Shown one piece after another: positions 8,826-17,110 of a stretch of 38,469 nt of DNA (position 1 is its first letter; each line of letters begins with the position of its first letter). Below the pieces are notes generated by a model. The model made no database searches. It was given only the letters and a program-made list of their open reading frames with translations, and was not told the origin of the DNA. Source of the DNA: Lewinellaceae bacterium (GTDB lineage: Bacteria; Bacteroidota; Bacteroidia; Chitinophagales; Saprospiraceae). The stretch covers positions 1 through 38,469 of the forward strand of contig JACJYE010000021.1 of NCBI GenBank assembly GCA_020636255.1, written 5' to 3'. A program made the position numbers and the translations under genes.

Positions 8826-9449
8826 TCAATCTATGTTCTCCGCCTCCAGCCTGCAGGCCAGCTCGAGCACTTCTTTGTGTTTGTCGCCGCTGATGAGCAT
8901 TACGTAGAGCTTATTGTATTCATATTCCGGTATGCGTGCTACGAGCTCTTTTCCAACCAGGGTGTTGATCAGCTCCGGCGTCGTATCGGAATGGCCCACC
9001 ACCAGCACGGACTTGCCCTTGTAGCGGGTAGATAATTTGTAGGCCAAGGTGGCCAGGTTCGACGGCGTATACTGTTTCAAGGGCACATGCTGGCGCAGAG
9101 CCGTAGGCTCTGACGTCTGTATGGTGCGCTTGAAATCGGTCGTATATACAACCTCCAACGACAGGCCCTGCAGGATGTCGGACAGCAACAAGGCCCGCCG
9201 CACCCCCTCGGAAGTAAGGTTGGGGTCTTCTCCATTGCCTTTCTCGGCATGGCGCACCAACACCAGCAAAGTGGCATTCGGGTCATCGGAATAGGGCAGT
9301 TTTACGCTCCGCCCGTCCCGGAATACCACTTCCCCACGCTCAATAGAGCGCACCGGGCTTTCCTGGTTGACAGACAGGCTGCTGGCCGTACGGCAGGCAG
9401 ACAGAAAGAGCGATAAGGCGACAGCGGAGAAGATAACGGATCGAGGCAT
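8826..9449 (-). CDS. Histidine phosphatase superfamily lipoprotein (SixA/phosphoglycerate-mutase-like)
   Basis: A 207-residue protein. A lipoprotein signal ends at L-F-L-S-A-C with the lipidated Cys at 19, so it should be anchored to a membrane from the periplasmic side. The phosphatase core has the R-H-A motif (Arg66, His67, the phospho-acceptor) after L-V-L-V, Arg108 in D-F-K-R-T-I-Q-T-S, and the second catalytic histidine His153 in V-V-G-H-S-D-T. These are the catalytic residues of the family. The length is close to short SixA-like members plus a leader. The substrate (phosphoprotein, phosphosugar or nucleotide) cannot be told. It lies between the peptidase cluster and lysA, with no clear functional link. 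Confidence 0.88.
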   Translation of the reverse strand: MPRSVIFSAVALSLFLSACRTASSLSVNQESPVRSIERGEVVFRDGRSVKLPYSDDPNATLLVLVRHAEKGNGEDPNLTSEGVRRALLLSDILQGLSLEVVYTTDFKRTIQTSEPTALRQHVPLKQYTPSNLATLAYKLSTRYKGKSVLVVGHSDTTPELINTLVGKELVARIPEYEYNKLYVMLISGDKHKEVLELACRLEAENID

Positions 9450-9484
9450 TTTTATGGTTGTAAGGTTGTAAGGTCATATATCGC

Positions 9485-9500
9485 GGGACTGTTCAAAGTT
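9485..9500 (+). repeat. 16-base dispersed repeat (second copy inverted at 99-114)
   Basis: GGGACTGTTCAAAGTT here equals the minus strand of 99-114. Similarity extends to a CGCG just before it in both copies. The nearby 9457-9475 also carries a short GGTTGTAA tandem repeat. A 16-base match inside 38 kb can arise by chance at a modest rate, so this is a weak family. Confidence 0.4.
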
Positions 9501-9526
9501 GCCGAAAGGCCAAGGGCCTCCATTTA

Positions 9527-10792
9527 TCACTTCCCCTCCACCGTTTCCCTGTTGCCGGTAAAGACGGGAGCTTCCACCTGATTGCGCAGCAGGTCGTCGA
9601 TGGTCTCCCGCCTGCGGATCAGGTAGGGCTTGCCGTCGTACACCAGCACTTCTGCCGGGCGGAAGCGCGAATTGTAGTTGGACGACATGGAAAAACAGTA
9701 GGCGCCGGCGTTGTGCAGGCATAACACGTCGCCTTCGTGGATCTCGGCTATACGGCGGTTAACGCCGAAGGTATCCGTTTCGCAGATATACCCTACAACG
9801 GTGTAAAAGCGGGGTTTGCCCGCCGGCTTCGACACGTTGGTGATGCGGTGGTAAGCATTGTAGAACATAGGCCTGATCAGGTGGTTCAGGCCCGAGTCGA
9901 CGCCGGCGAAAACCGTAGACGTGGTCTGCTTGATCACGTTGACCTGAACCAGGAAATGGCCCGCCTCGCTGACCAGGAACTTGCCGGGTTCGAACATCAG
10001 CGTGAGCGCACGGCCGTAATCGCGGCAGAATTCGTTGAAGCGCTCCGACAGCTTTTCGCCCAGTTCCTCGATATTGGTCTCGATATCCCCTTCCTTGTAC
10101 GGCACCTTGAAACCGCTGCCGAAGTCGATGTACTCCAGGTTCGGGAATTCGCGGGCGATGCGCAACAGGATCTCCGCCCCAAAGAGGAATACATCCGGGT
10201 CGAGGATATCTGAGCCGGTGTGCATGTGGATGCCTTCCACCGTCAGGCCGGTGGCCTCGATGACGCGGTGTACCAGCGGCATCTGGTGGATGGAAATGCC
10301 GAACTTGGAATCGATATGCCCTACCGAGGTCTTGTTATTGCCCCCCGCCATGATGTGCGGGTTGATGCGAATACATACCGGGACATGGGGGTGCGACTGG
10401 CCGAATTGCTCCAGGATGGAGATGTTGTCGATGTTGATGCGCACGCCGAAGGATTCCGCTTCTTCGATCTCATCTATGCCCACGCAGTTAGGGGTATAGA
10501 TGATGTCCTGAGGGTCGAAACCGGCGCGGATGCCCAGCTCTACCTCCTGCACGGATACGGTGTCGAGGCCGCCCCCCAGGTTCTTGAATACGCGCAGGAT
10601 ATTGATATTGGACAAGGCCTTGCAGGCGTAGTTGATCTTAAGTTTTTCGACCTGGAATGCCTGCTCGATACGTTTGTACTGGCGCTCCATGGTTGCACTG
10701 TCATACACATAAAGCGGGCAGCCATACTGCTCCACCAATTCCAGGGGGTCGACGCCCCCGCTCAGCAAATAGCGGTTGTTTTCCAATACCAT
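9527..10792 (-). CDS. lysA: Diaminopimelate decarboxylase
   Basis: It converts meso-diaminopimelate to lysine with pyridoxal phosphate, the last step of lysine synthesis, in the cytoplasm. From Met at 10792 it is 421 residues, a typical length; the frame also allows Met at 10813, seven codons earlier, and I cannot exclude it. The PLP lysine is in Y-A-C-K-A-L (residue 58 from the chosen start). Other family marks are H-M-H-T-G-S-D, the phosphate-binding G-S-G-F-K, E-P-G-K-F-L-V, C-E-T-D and N-A-G-A-Y-C-F-S-M near the C-terminus. It is divergent from asnS, from which it is separated by about 170 bases containing promoters for both. Confidence 0.96.
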   Translation of the reverse strand: MVLENNRYLLSGGVDPLELVEQYGCPLYVYDSATMERQYKRIEQAFQVEKLKINYACKALSNINILRVFKNLGGGLDTVSVQEVELGIRAGFDPQDIIYTPNCVGIDEIEEAESFGVRINIDNISILEQFGQSHPHVPVCIRINPHIMAGGNNKTSVGHIDSKFGISIHQMPLVHRVIEATGLTVEGIHMHTGSDILDPDVFLFGAEILLRIAREFPNLEYIDFGSGFKVPYKEGDIETNIEELGEKLSERFNEFCRDYGRALTLMFEPGKFLVSEAGHFLVQVNVIKQTTSTVFAGVDSGLNHLIRPMFYNAYHRITNVSKPAGKPRFYTVVGYICETDTFGVNRRIAEIHEGDVLCLHNAGAYCFSMSSNYNSRFRPAEVLVYDGKPYLIRRRETIDDLLRNQVEAPVFTGNRETVEGK

Positions 10793-10866
10793 TTTTTCAT
10801 TCTTTGAAAACATAGGGGCCGGTGGAAGCCCTAAGTTTTTTTAGCATTATTTTTAAAATGAGCCAA

Positions 10867-10874
10867 CAAATATA
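10867..10874 (-). promoter_or_regulatory. Candidate -7 element of lysA
   Basis: On the minus strand this reads TATATTTG, a full match to TAnnTTTG. No clear TTTG is seen about 20 bases upstream. It would start the transcript near 10860, upstream of both possible lysA start codons. Confidence 0.5.
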
Positions 10875-10887
10875 CGGGATTTCCCAG

Positions 10888-10922
10888 TTTGTTGCTCGTT
10901 GTCGGGAAAAGCCTTATTTTCG
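10888..10922 (+). promoter_or_regulatory. Candidate promoter of asnS
   Basis: TTTG at 10888-10891 (or GTTG at 10891-10894, giving a 20-base spacer) precedes TATTTTCG at 10915-10922, one mismatch from TAnnTTTG. The predicted start near 10929 lies upstream of the Met at 10962 and downstream of an alternative upstream Met at 10899, which supports 10962 as the true start of asnS. Confidence 0.6.
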
Positions 10923-10961
10923 CAGCCTTTAAAAAGCATAATCAACCGAAGAAAGAATACC

Positions 10962-12416
10962 ATGAGCAAGCGAACAGAGATCAAGGCCATCCTCACGGAT
11001 TACAAGGGCCTGCTTGGACAGGAAGTCACCGTTATGGGCTGGGTGCGTGCTTTCCGCTCCAACCGCTTTATCGCCCTCAACGACGGCAGCTGTATGAACA
11101 ACCTGCAGGTGGTGGTCGATTATGAGCAAATGGATGAAGCCCTGCTGAAGAAGGCTTCTTTTCACGCCTGTATCAAGGTAGTGGGGCTGCTGGCCGAATC
11201 GCAGGGCGCCGGCCAGGCGGTCGAGGTGATCGCCCGGAAGGTGGAGATACTGGGCGAGGCCAATCCGGAGGCCTACCCCATGCAGCCCAAAGCACAGTCG
11301 ATGGAATTCATGCGCGAACACGCGCACTTCCGCATGCGTACCAACACCTTCAGCGCAGTATTCCGCATCCGCCATGGCGTGGCCTACGCCATCCACAAAT
11401 ACTTCAACGACAACGGCTACTACTACATGCACACGCCCATCATCACCGGCAGCGACGCCGAAGGAGCGGGTGAGATGTTCCACGTAACGGCCCTCGACCT
11501 GAACAAGCCGCCGCGCACCGAAAACGGGCAGGTCGATTACAGCCAGGACTTTTTCGGCAAGGCCACTAACCTGACGGTTTCCGGGCAGCTGCAGGCCGAG
11601 ATCGGCGCGCTGGCCCTGGGCAAGGTCTATACCTTCGGCCCCACCTTCCGCGCCGAGAACTCCAATACCTCGCGCCACCTGGCCGAGTTCTGGATGATAG
11701 AACCGGAAGTGGCCTTTTACGATATCTTCGACGATATGGCCCTGGCCGAGGACTTCTGCAAATACCTCATCAATTATATCCTCGATACCTACCCCGACGA
11801 CCTGGCCTTCCTCGACGAGCGCATCAAAGGGCTGGAAAAGAACCTGCCTCAGGACCAGCGCCGCCCCATGGGCCTGGTGGATACCCTCCGCTTCGTGGTG
11901 GACAACGACTTCGAGCGCATCACCTATACCGAGGCCGTGAACATCCTGCGCAATTCCAAGCCCTACAAAAAGGGCAAATTCGAATACCCCGTAGAATGGG
12001 GTAAAGACCTGCAGGCCGAACACGAACGCTACCTCGTGGAAAAACACTTCCAGAAACCGGTCATCGTGCGCAACTACCCGGCAGGCATCAAAGCGTTCTA
12101 CATGCGCCTCAACGAAACTGAAGAAGGGGTGCCCGGGGCTACTGTCGCCGCTATGGACGTGCTTTTCCCTGGCATCGGCGAGGTGATCGGCGGCTCGCAG
12201 CGCGAAGAGCGCCACGACGTACTGGTACAGCGCATGAGCGACATGAACGTCCCTTCAGAAGAGCTATGGTGGTACCTGGAGCTGCGCAAGTTTGGCGGCG
12301 CTCCCCACGCCGGCTTCGGCCTGGGCTTCGAGCGCATGGTGCAGTTCATCACCGGCATGGGCAACATACGCGACGTGATCGCTTTCCCGCGTACGCCGGG
12401 CAATGCGGAGTTCTAA
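10962..12416 (+). CDS. asnS: Asparagine--tRNA ligase
   Basis: A class II aminoacyl-tRNA synthetase that charges tRNA-Asn, 484 residues from the Met at 10962 (M-S-K-R-T-E). The N-terminal OB-fold anticodon-binding domain shows V-T-V-M-G-W-V-R-A-F-R. Class II motif 2 is F-R-A-E-N-S-N-T-S-R-H-L-A-E-F, and motif 3 is G-L-G-F-E-R-M-V-Q-F near the C-terminus, followed by the characteristic I-R-D-V-I-A-F-P-R-T-P-G. The Asn-type rather than Asp-type is supported by the overall AsnS length and this ending. The frame is open upstream to 10899, but those codons overlap the promoter. Confidence 0.97.
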   Translation: MSKRTEIKAILTDYKGLLGQEVTVMGWVRAFRSNRFIALNDGSCMNNLQVVVDYEQMDEALLKKASFHACIKVVGLLAESQGAGQAVEVIARKVEILGEANPEAYPMQPKAQSMEFMREHAHFRMRTNTFSAVFRIRHGVAYAIHKYFNDNGYYYMHTPIITGSDAEGAGEMFHVTALDLNKPPRTENGQVDYSQDFFGKATNLTVSGQLQAEIGALALGKVYTFGPTFRAENSNTSRHLAEFWMIEPEVAFYDIFDDMALAEDFCKYLINYILDTYPDDLAFLDERIKGLEKNLPQDQRRPMGLVDTLRFVVDNDFERITYTEAVNILRNSKPYKKGKFEYPVEWGKDLQAEHERYLVEKHFQKPVIVRNYPAGIKAFYMRLNETEEGVPGATVAAMDVLFPGIGEVIGGSQREERHDVLVQRMSDMNVPSEELWWYLELRKFGGAPHAGFGLGFERMVQFITGMGNIRDVIAFPRTPGNAEF

Positions 12417-12789
12417 TCTGGTATATGGCTTGGTTTCACTGCCTCATTGTTTTTAAGCCAGGATACTCCCAACCATAAGTCTGCTCCGAAAAGTGTTGTA
12501 CACGGAGCCGTACTCAGGTACTTCCTCCGTGCGGCTCCGTGTACAAGATCAGGGCTTTCCATGACAGCTCAAAAAAAACCACCCTTCACCCTAACTTCTC
12601 GCCTTTTGGCCCGTCATTTATACAGCTTGGCCGTTATCGGAATATTAAAAACTGTTAACGAATAGGGGTTCCCCCCCCTGTCGTGGTATCTATGGGATAA
12701 ACACCCGAGGCAACGGTAACCTAACACCCGCAAAACAAATAGAAGGATAGAAACAGCCGATTGCCTGAAAATCCTTAAACCCGACTGTC
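12417..12789. other. Intergenic region after asnS with a perfect long hairpin
   Basis: This 373-base gap holds a 15-bp perfect inverted repeat (12496-12546) and a run of eight or more C residues near 12670. Short open frames here have no recognisable features and are not called. No confident promoter for the glycosyltransferase at 12790 was found. Confidence 0.6.
12496..12546. repeat. Perfect 15-bp inverted repeat
   Basis: TTGTACACGGAGCCG at 12496-12510 is exactly complementary to 12532-12546, with a 21-base spacer. It starts 80 bases after the asnS stop. It has no T-run on either side, so it is either a weak terminator, an mRNA 3'-end stabiliser, or a remnant of a small mobile element. Confidence 0.8.
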
Positions 12790-13965
12790 ATGAAAACCAT
12801 CACATTAATCACCCAGGGGAACAGAAGCGAAGTCCAGCCCTTTCTGGCACTGGCTACAGCCCTGCAAAAAGAAGGATACCAGGTACGGCTGGCGGCGCCG
12901 GCGGCTTTCGCACATTATGCCCGCAAAACCGGGCTGCCGTTCTTCCCCATCTCCGACAATGCTGCCGCACCCGCTTTCGAAGCGCAGCGCAGCATGCTGG
13001 CCGCCGCTCAAGATGCCAACCTGATCATCGCCCATCTGAACGTACTGGACTGGGCGCAGGCCATTGCCGAGAAGCTGGAATGCCACCTGCACATCGTTGC
13101 CCTGCAACCCCATGCCCCCTTTCTGCCTACGACCTCCGGCTGGAGCCGCCTGGAGCAGGCGCTGGCCACCGCCCGCCATTTTCAGGACTGGCACAGCCGC
13201 ATGAAGCTGGCCAATGCCTGGCGCCGCGAAATGGGCCTGCCCCAACAGCTGGTGTGCCCCTTGCGCAAAGCACTGAAACAGGGCACGCCCTTCCTGCACG
13301 CCTACAGCCCCACGCTGGCCGGCGACGGGGAAAAACACGGCCCCCAGCACCACCTGACCGGCCAATGGGTATTGTCGGACCGCTTCCGCTTCCGCCTGCC
13401 CGGCAACGCTCCTTCCACTGAATTCTCGGAATGGCTGTACCGCGGTGGCCGCCCGGTGTTCTTCGACCTGAACGGCCTGCCGGCTTCGAAACGGGAGACG
13501 TACCTGAAGGGCATCCAGCGCCTGTCGCAGCGCCAGGGTTTCCGCGCCATCATCAGCGCCGATTGGGTTGAACAGGAAGGCCTGTACGAACGCGATATTT
13601 TCTGCCTGAACGGCGTCGACCACGAATGGCTGTTCCGCCACTGCGCCGCCATCGTACACCACGGTGGTAGCGGCACCATCCACGCAGGTGTGCGGGCAGG
13701 CATACCCAACCTGCTGTGCTCTACCGATAGCAGCCAGGCCTACTGGGGCCGCCAGCTGGAAAAACGCGGCATCGGCGTCCACCTGCCCTATCGCCAACTG
13801 GGAGAAAGCAGCCTGGAAGCCGCTCTGGACAAAGCCCTGCAACTGTCTGCTATCGCTAAAGCGAAAGCCGTAGGCCAGGCCGTCAGCGAAGAGAACGGGC
13901 TGGAATATGTGGTTGACATGGTCGCCCAACTGCTGGGCCGCGAGCAACTGGCCGTTGCCGTTTAA
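12790..13965 (+). CDS. UGT/MGT-like GT-B glycosyltransferase (GT1 type)
   Basis: A 391-residue protein of GT-B architecture. The N-terminal half starts T-L-I-T-Q-G-N-R-S-E-V-Q-P-F-L-A-L-A, the acceptor-side glycine-rich start of GT1/GT28 enzymes. The C-terminal half has H-H-G-G-S-G-T at residues 290-296 and G-I-P-N-L-L-C, the nucleotide-sugar-binding signature region of UGT and macrolide-type transferases. It therefore probably moves a sugar from a UDP- or dTDP-sugar to a lipid, sterol or small molecule. The usual Gly-Ser after the first C-terminal strand is replaced by F-F-D-L-N-G, which may alter donor binding. There is no signal peptide. Neighbours do not reveal the acceptor. Confidence 0.85.
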   Translation: MKTITLITQGNRSEVQPFLALATALQKEGYQVRLAAPAAFAHYARKTGLPFFPISDNAAAPAFEAQRSMLAAAQDANLIIAHLNVLDWAQAIAEKLECHLHIVALQPHAPFLPTTSGWSRLEQALATARHFQDWHSRMKLANAWRREMGLPQQLVCPLRKALKQGTPFLHAYSPTLAGDGEKHGPQHHLTGQWVLSDRFRFRLPGNAPSTEFSEWLYRGGRPVFFDLNGLPASKRETYLKGIQRLSQRQGFRAIISADWVEQEGLYERDIFCLNGVDHEWLFRHCAAIVHHGGSGTIHAGVRAGIPNLLCSTDSSQAYWGRQLEKRGIGVHLPYRQLGESSLEAALDKALQLSAIAKAKAVGQAVSEENGLEYVVDMVAQLLGREQLAVAV

Positions 13966-14067
13966 TGGCGCCGGCCCTTTTCTCGCCTGCAGCCCTGCCA
14001 GCGCAGCAATGATAAAAGTCATCTCAATCCATGGGAAATGTTAGATATCCCTTTTGCCGGGAGTCCG

Positions 14068-14075
14068 TACTTTCG
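14068..14075 (+). promoter_or_regulatory. Candidate -7 element for the small gene at 14093
   Basis: TACTTTCG is one mismatch from TAnnTTTG and lies 17 bases before the start codon, which would give a very short leader. No TTTG is seen at the -33 distance. Confidence 0.35.
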
Positions 14076-14092
14076 GGTAAAAGAAGCTCACC

Positions 14093-14470
14093 ATGGAAGG
14101 CATGGATTTTGAAGTCAGCATCATCAGCACCGTTACCGCCGGCAAAAAAATGGACGGCGGATTCCTGGAGGAATGGCTGAACCAGAACTTTCGCCTCGCC
14201 GACTATGGCACGGGGATCGAAGAAATGTTCATCCTGTTTCATGCGGAAAAACAGGATAAGCCTCCATCTTACCAATATCACCCCGACGAACACTTCCTCG
14301 AACTCACCATCCCGCTGCAGGAGATCAACCTTCAGAACGCAGGCCGTGAAGCGACGATCATCATGATGGCCGTGGCTTTGGCCAAAGCCATCCGGAGTAT
14401 TCCAGAAGGCATGGCCGGGGGCTTTTCTTTGGAGGCCTTTCGCGAAGAACTCGAAGACAGGATCGAGTAA
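14093..14470 (+). CDS. Small uncharacterised protein
   Basis: A 125-residue acidic protein that I do not recognise. It has no signal peptide, membrane segment or Cys-rich motif. The sequence alternates predicted strands (F-E-V-S-I-I-S-T-V and H-F-L-E-L-T-I-P-L) with a hydrophobic helix (A-T-I-I-M-M-A-V-A-L-A-K-A-I), suggesting a compact alpha/beta cytoplasmic protein. A second Met three codons in (14102) is an equally possible start. It ends two bases before the convergent stop of the penicillin-binding protein gene, so the two 3' ends must share their transcript termini. Confidence 0.65.
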   Translation: MEGMDFEVSIISTVTAGKKMDGGFLEEWLNQNFRLADYGTGIEEMFILFHAEKQDKPPSYQYHPDEHFLELTIPLQEINLQNAGREATIIMMAVALAKAIRSIPEGMAGGFSLEAFREELEDRIE

Positions 14471-14472
14471 GC

Positions 14473-17028
14473 TCAGAACGACTCGTCGCCGAACATATCG
14501 TCGCTGAATTTCTCGTCTTCGAACTCGTTGTCACTGTCCAGCGAAGGCATGCTGCGGTTGTATTCGTCGCAATCCATTTCTATGCCCAGGTCGCCCGGCG
14601 GGCGGTGGAAACGGGCATTGGGGTCGTAGTCGATATCTTTCTCCGATTCCAGCCTTTTGATAAATTCCCTGAAGAAGGGCTTGGCCATATAGGCGCCCTG
14701 CCCGTAGGTGAGCGAGCGAAAGCGTATCCACCGGTCTTCGCCGCCAACCCAGGTGCCGACCACCAGGCCGGGTGTTATACCCATAAACCAGCCGTCGACG
14801 TAGTCGTTGGTCGTACCCGTCTTGCCGCCCACCTGGCTCTTGAGCGCCCCCATACCGGTAGCGGCGTACTGGAGCATCTCCACCATCACGTAGTTGGCAT
14901 TGGGGTTTATGGCCACCCGCTCCTGCGGGTATTCTTCATAGATGATGCGCCCGTTCTTGTCTTCTATGCGCAACAGGTAGATGGGTTTGTTGTAAATGCC
15001 GTTGTTGGCGAAGGTGGTGTATGCGCCCGTCATCTCCATATTGGTCAGGTCGGTAGAACCCAGGCAGATAGAAGGAGATTTAGGCACCCGGTAGCGGCCG
15101 TTGGGATATTTCAGGCTGCTGTCGATACCCATCTGGTTGACGAGGCCCCGCACCGGCTCGGTATCTCCCAGCTGTTTCATCAGGTGGACGGAAACCGAGT
15201 TTTTGGACAGGCGAAGGCCATCCTTTAGCGTCAGCAGCTGGCCGGTGAATTTGCCGTCGGCATTATTGGGCTTCCACTCCGTAAGCAGGTGGAAGTTGCC
15301 GTCGCCGGGGCCGATGGTCTGTGGCATATCGTACACCTGATAACAGGGCGAAAAGCCCTGCTGGGCGATGGCCGTTGCGTACACGAAAGGCTTGAAGGTA
15401 GAACCCACCTGCCTGCTGGTCCGGTTGTGGTCGAACTGGTAGTATTTGAAGTTGACGCCACCTATCCATACCTTGACATAACCCGTGAGCGGGTCGACGG
15501 CCAGGATGCCGGCCTGCAGGATCATGCGGTGGTACTTGATAGAATCCAGGGGCGACATGATGGTGTCCGTTTCCATCTCGGCGTTGTAGGCGAAAACCCT
15601 CATTTTCACCTTGGTGTTGAAGGACTTATCAGCGGCTTCCTGCAGGGCGTTCCACTGGCTGCGCAGTTCCGAAAAATGGCGGCTGCGCTTTACTTCACGG
15701 TACTTGGCCGCCATGCTCGCGCTGATGATGCCCTGGCCGGTGAGCCTGGATATCTCCTCTCCTGTTTCGGCATCGCGGACGATGCGCTCCACTTCCCGGT
15801 CATCGTCGTGGAAGATTAATCCGTCCACCTCCTTTTCGATCTTTTCCAGCACATCCAGCAGGTACTGTGCCCGGAGGGCCTGATAGCGGTCCGTATTGCG
15901 CAGGAGTTCCTCCAGCGATTCCTTGCGGAGCGCGACGGGTACTTCGTGTTTGGAGCCACTGGTATATTCCCAGGGGTCTTTATTGACCACTTTCCAGGTA
16001 TTCCAGAAAGTTTTCTGGACCCGGGCCATGTTTTTCACCATCTCTTCTTCCGCAATGCGCTGCATACGGGGGTCGATGGTCGTATAGATGCGCAGGCCAT
16101 CGCGGTAGATATCGTAAGCCGTGCCGTCTGATTTGCGGCATTCCTTGCGCTCCAGTATCGTTTTGATATCTTTGGCCAGTTCCATCCGAAAATAGGGTGC
16201 GATACCGTCGATGTGCGTCTGCCGGGTAAAGTTGAGCCCCAGGGGTTTTTGCCTCAGGGTGTCATAGGCCACGGCGGAGAGCATGCCGTTTTTCCGCATC
16301 TGGTCCAGCACGACGGCCCGGCGGCCCAACACGGCTTCCGGCCGGCGCAGGGGGTTGAACAGGGAAGGGTTTTTCAGCATGCCGACCAGCATAGCGGCCT
16401 CATGGATATCCAGTGAGTCCTGGCCTTTGCCAAAGTAGATCTCGGAGGCCGCCTTAATGCCATAAGCGCCATTGATGAAGCTGAACTTGTTAAGGTAAAG
16501 GGCGATGATCTCTTCTTTGGTATATCGCCGTTCCAGGCGTACGGCGATGATCCATTCCTTCAACTTCTGGATGACCCTTTCGACGATATTGGAGGTTTCG
16601 GCTTTCTGCCCCGTAAACAGCAGCTTGGCCAACTGCTGTGTGATCGTACTGGCGCCCCCTTTTTTACCCATATAAAAAACGGCCCGGCCCAGGCTGCGAA
16701 AATCTATACCGCTGTGCTGGAAGTAACGCTCGTCTTCCGTAGCCACCAGCGCATTGACCAGGTTGGGGGAAAGCTCGGTATAAGTGACCGGCACCCTGTT
16801 CTCGGTGTAATACCGGCCGATCACCTCTCCGTTGGCCGCAAATACCTGGGAAGCCTCCTCGCTTTTGGGGTTCTCCAGCTGCCTGACCGACGGAAGGTTG
16901 GTGAAGGAAAGGATGATAAAAGTGAGCAACCCCAGGCCTAAGGCCCCAAAGAAAACGTACCACATCCACTTCACGATCTGGCGGTAAAGGGCTTCTTTTT
17001 CCTGCTGCTGATAATTTTCGTTCACCAT
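14473..17028 (-). CDS. Class A penicillin-binding protein (transglycosylase/transpeptidase, PBP1A type)
   Basis: It polymerises and cross-links peptidoglycan at the outer face of the inner membrane. An 851-residue protein: cytoplasmic N-terminus, one membrane segment (about 24-45), a GT51 domain with A-T-E-D-E-R-Y-F-Q-H-S-G (catalytic Glu98) and G-G-A-S-T-I-T-Q-Q-L-A-K, then a transpeptidase domain with S-T-F-K (Ser543 acylated), S-K-N as the second motif and K-T-G-T-T at 736-740. All catalytic residues are present. The C-terminal tail is very acidic (Asp/Glu/Ser/Phe-rich). The gene lies 82 bases after aroB on the same strand and has its own candidate -7 element. Confidence 0.96.
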   Translation of the reverse strand: MVNENYQQQEKEALYRQIVKWMWYVFFGALGLGLLTFIILSFTNLPSVRQLENPKSEEASQVFAANGEVIGRYYTENRVPVTYTELSPNLVNALVATEDERYFQHSGIDFRSLGRAVFYMGKKGGASTITQQLAKLLFTGQKAETSNIVERVIQKLKEWIIAVRLERRYTKEEIIALYLNKFSFINGAYGIKAASEIYFGKGQDSLDIHEAAMLVGMLKNPSLFNPLRRPEAVLGRRAVVLDQMRKNGMLSAVAYDTLRQKPLGLNFTRQTHIDGIAPYFRMELAKDIKTILERKECRKSDGTAYDIYRDGLRIYTTIDPRMQRIAEEEMVKNMARVQKTFWNTWKVVNKDPWEYTSGSKHEVPVALRKESLEELLRNTDRYQALRAQYLLDVLEKIEKEVDGLIFHDDDREVERIVRDAETGEEISRLTGQGIISASMAAKYREVKRSRHFSELRSQWNALQEAADKSFNTKVKMRVFAYNAEMETDTIMSPLDSIKYHRMILQAGILAVDPLTGYVKVWIGGVNFKYYQFDHNRTSRQVGSTFKPFVYATAIAQQGFSPCYQVYDMPQTIGPGDGNFHLLTEWKPNNADGKFTGQLLTLKDGLRLSKNSVSVHLMKQLGDTEPVRGLVNQMGIDSSLKYPNGRYRVPKSPSICLGSTDLTNMEMTGAYTTFANNGIYNKPIYLLRIEDKNGRIIYEEYPQERVAINPNANYVMVEMLQYAATGMGALKSQVGGKTGTTNDYVDGWFMGITPGLVVGTWVGGEDRWIRFRSLTYGQGAYMAKPFFREFIKRLESEKDIDYDPNARFHRPPGDLGIEMDCDEYNRSMPSLDSDNEFEDEKFSDDMFGDESF

Positions 17029-17047
17029 TGGTTGTATGTTCTTGGCC

Positions 17048-17055
17048 TAAAGTTA
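17048..17055 (-). promoter_or_regulatory. Candidate -7 element of the penicillin-binding protein gene
   Basis: On the minus strand this reads TAACTTTA, one mismatch from TAnnTTTG, 20 bases before the start codon. No TTTG is seen at the right distance. A small hairpin (17079-17095, GGCAAT/ATTGCC) lies between it and the aroB stop. Confidence 0.35.
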
Positions 17056-17110
17056 GGTATTTTTAGTAGTTGAATGCCGGCAATCAACAATTGCCCCGCC
17101 GCGTAGTTTT

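Noticed and set aside
10929..12215. Minus-strand open frame of 428 codons opposite asnS
   Set aside because: asnS is certain on the plus strand; the antisense product is Val/His/Gly-rich with no family features.
12447..12665. 72-codon open frame between asnS and the glycosyltransferase gene
   Set aside because: It runs through the inverted repeat at 12496-12546 and shows no protein-like features.
12805..14022. Minus-strand open frame of 405 codons opposite the glycosyltransferase gene
   Set aside because: The plus-strand frame has clear GT-B motifs; the antisense frame has none.
17079..17095. Small hairpin GGCAAT/ATTGCC after aroB as a terminator
   Set aside because: The stem is only 6 bp and no T-run follows on the minus strand.
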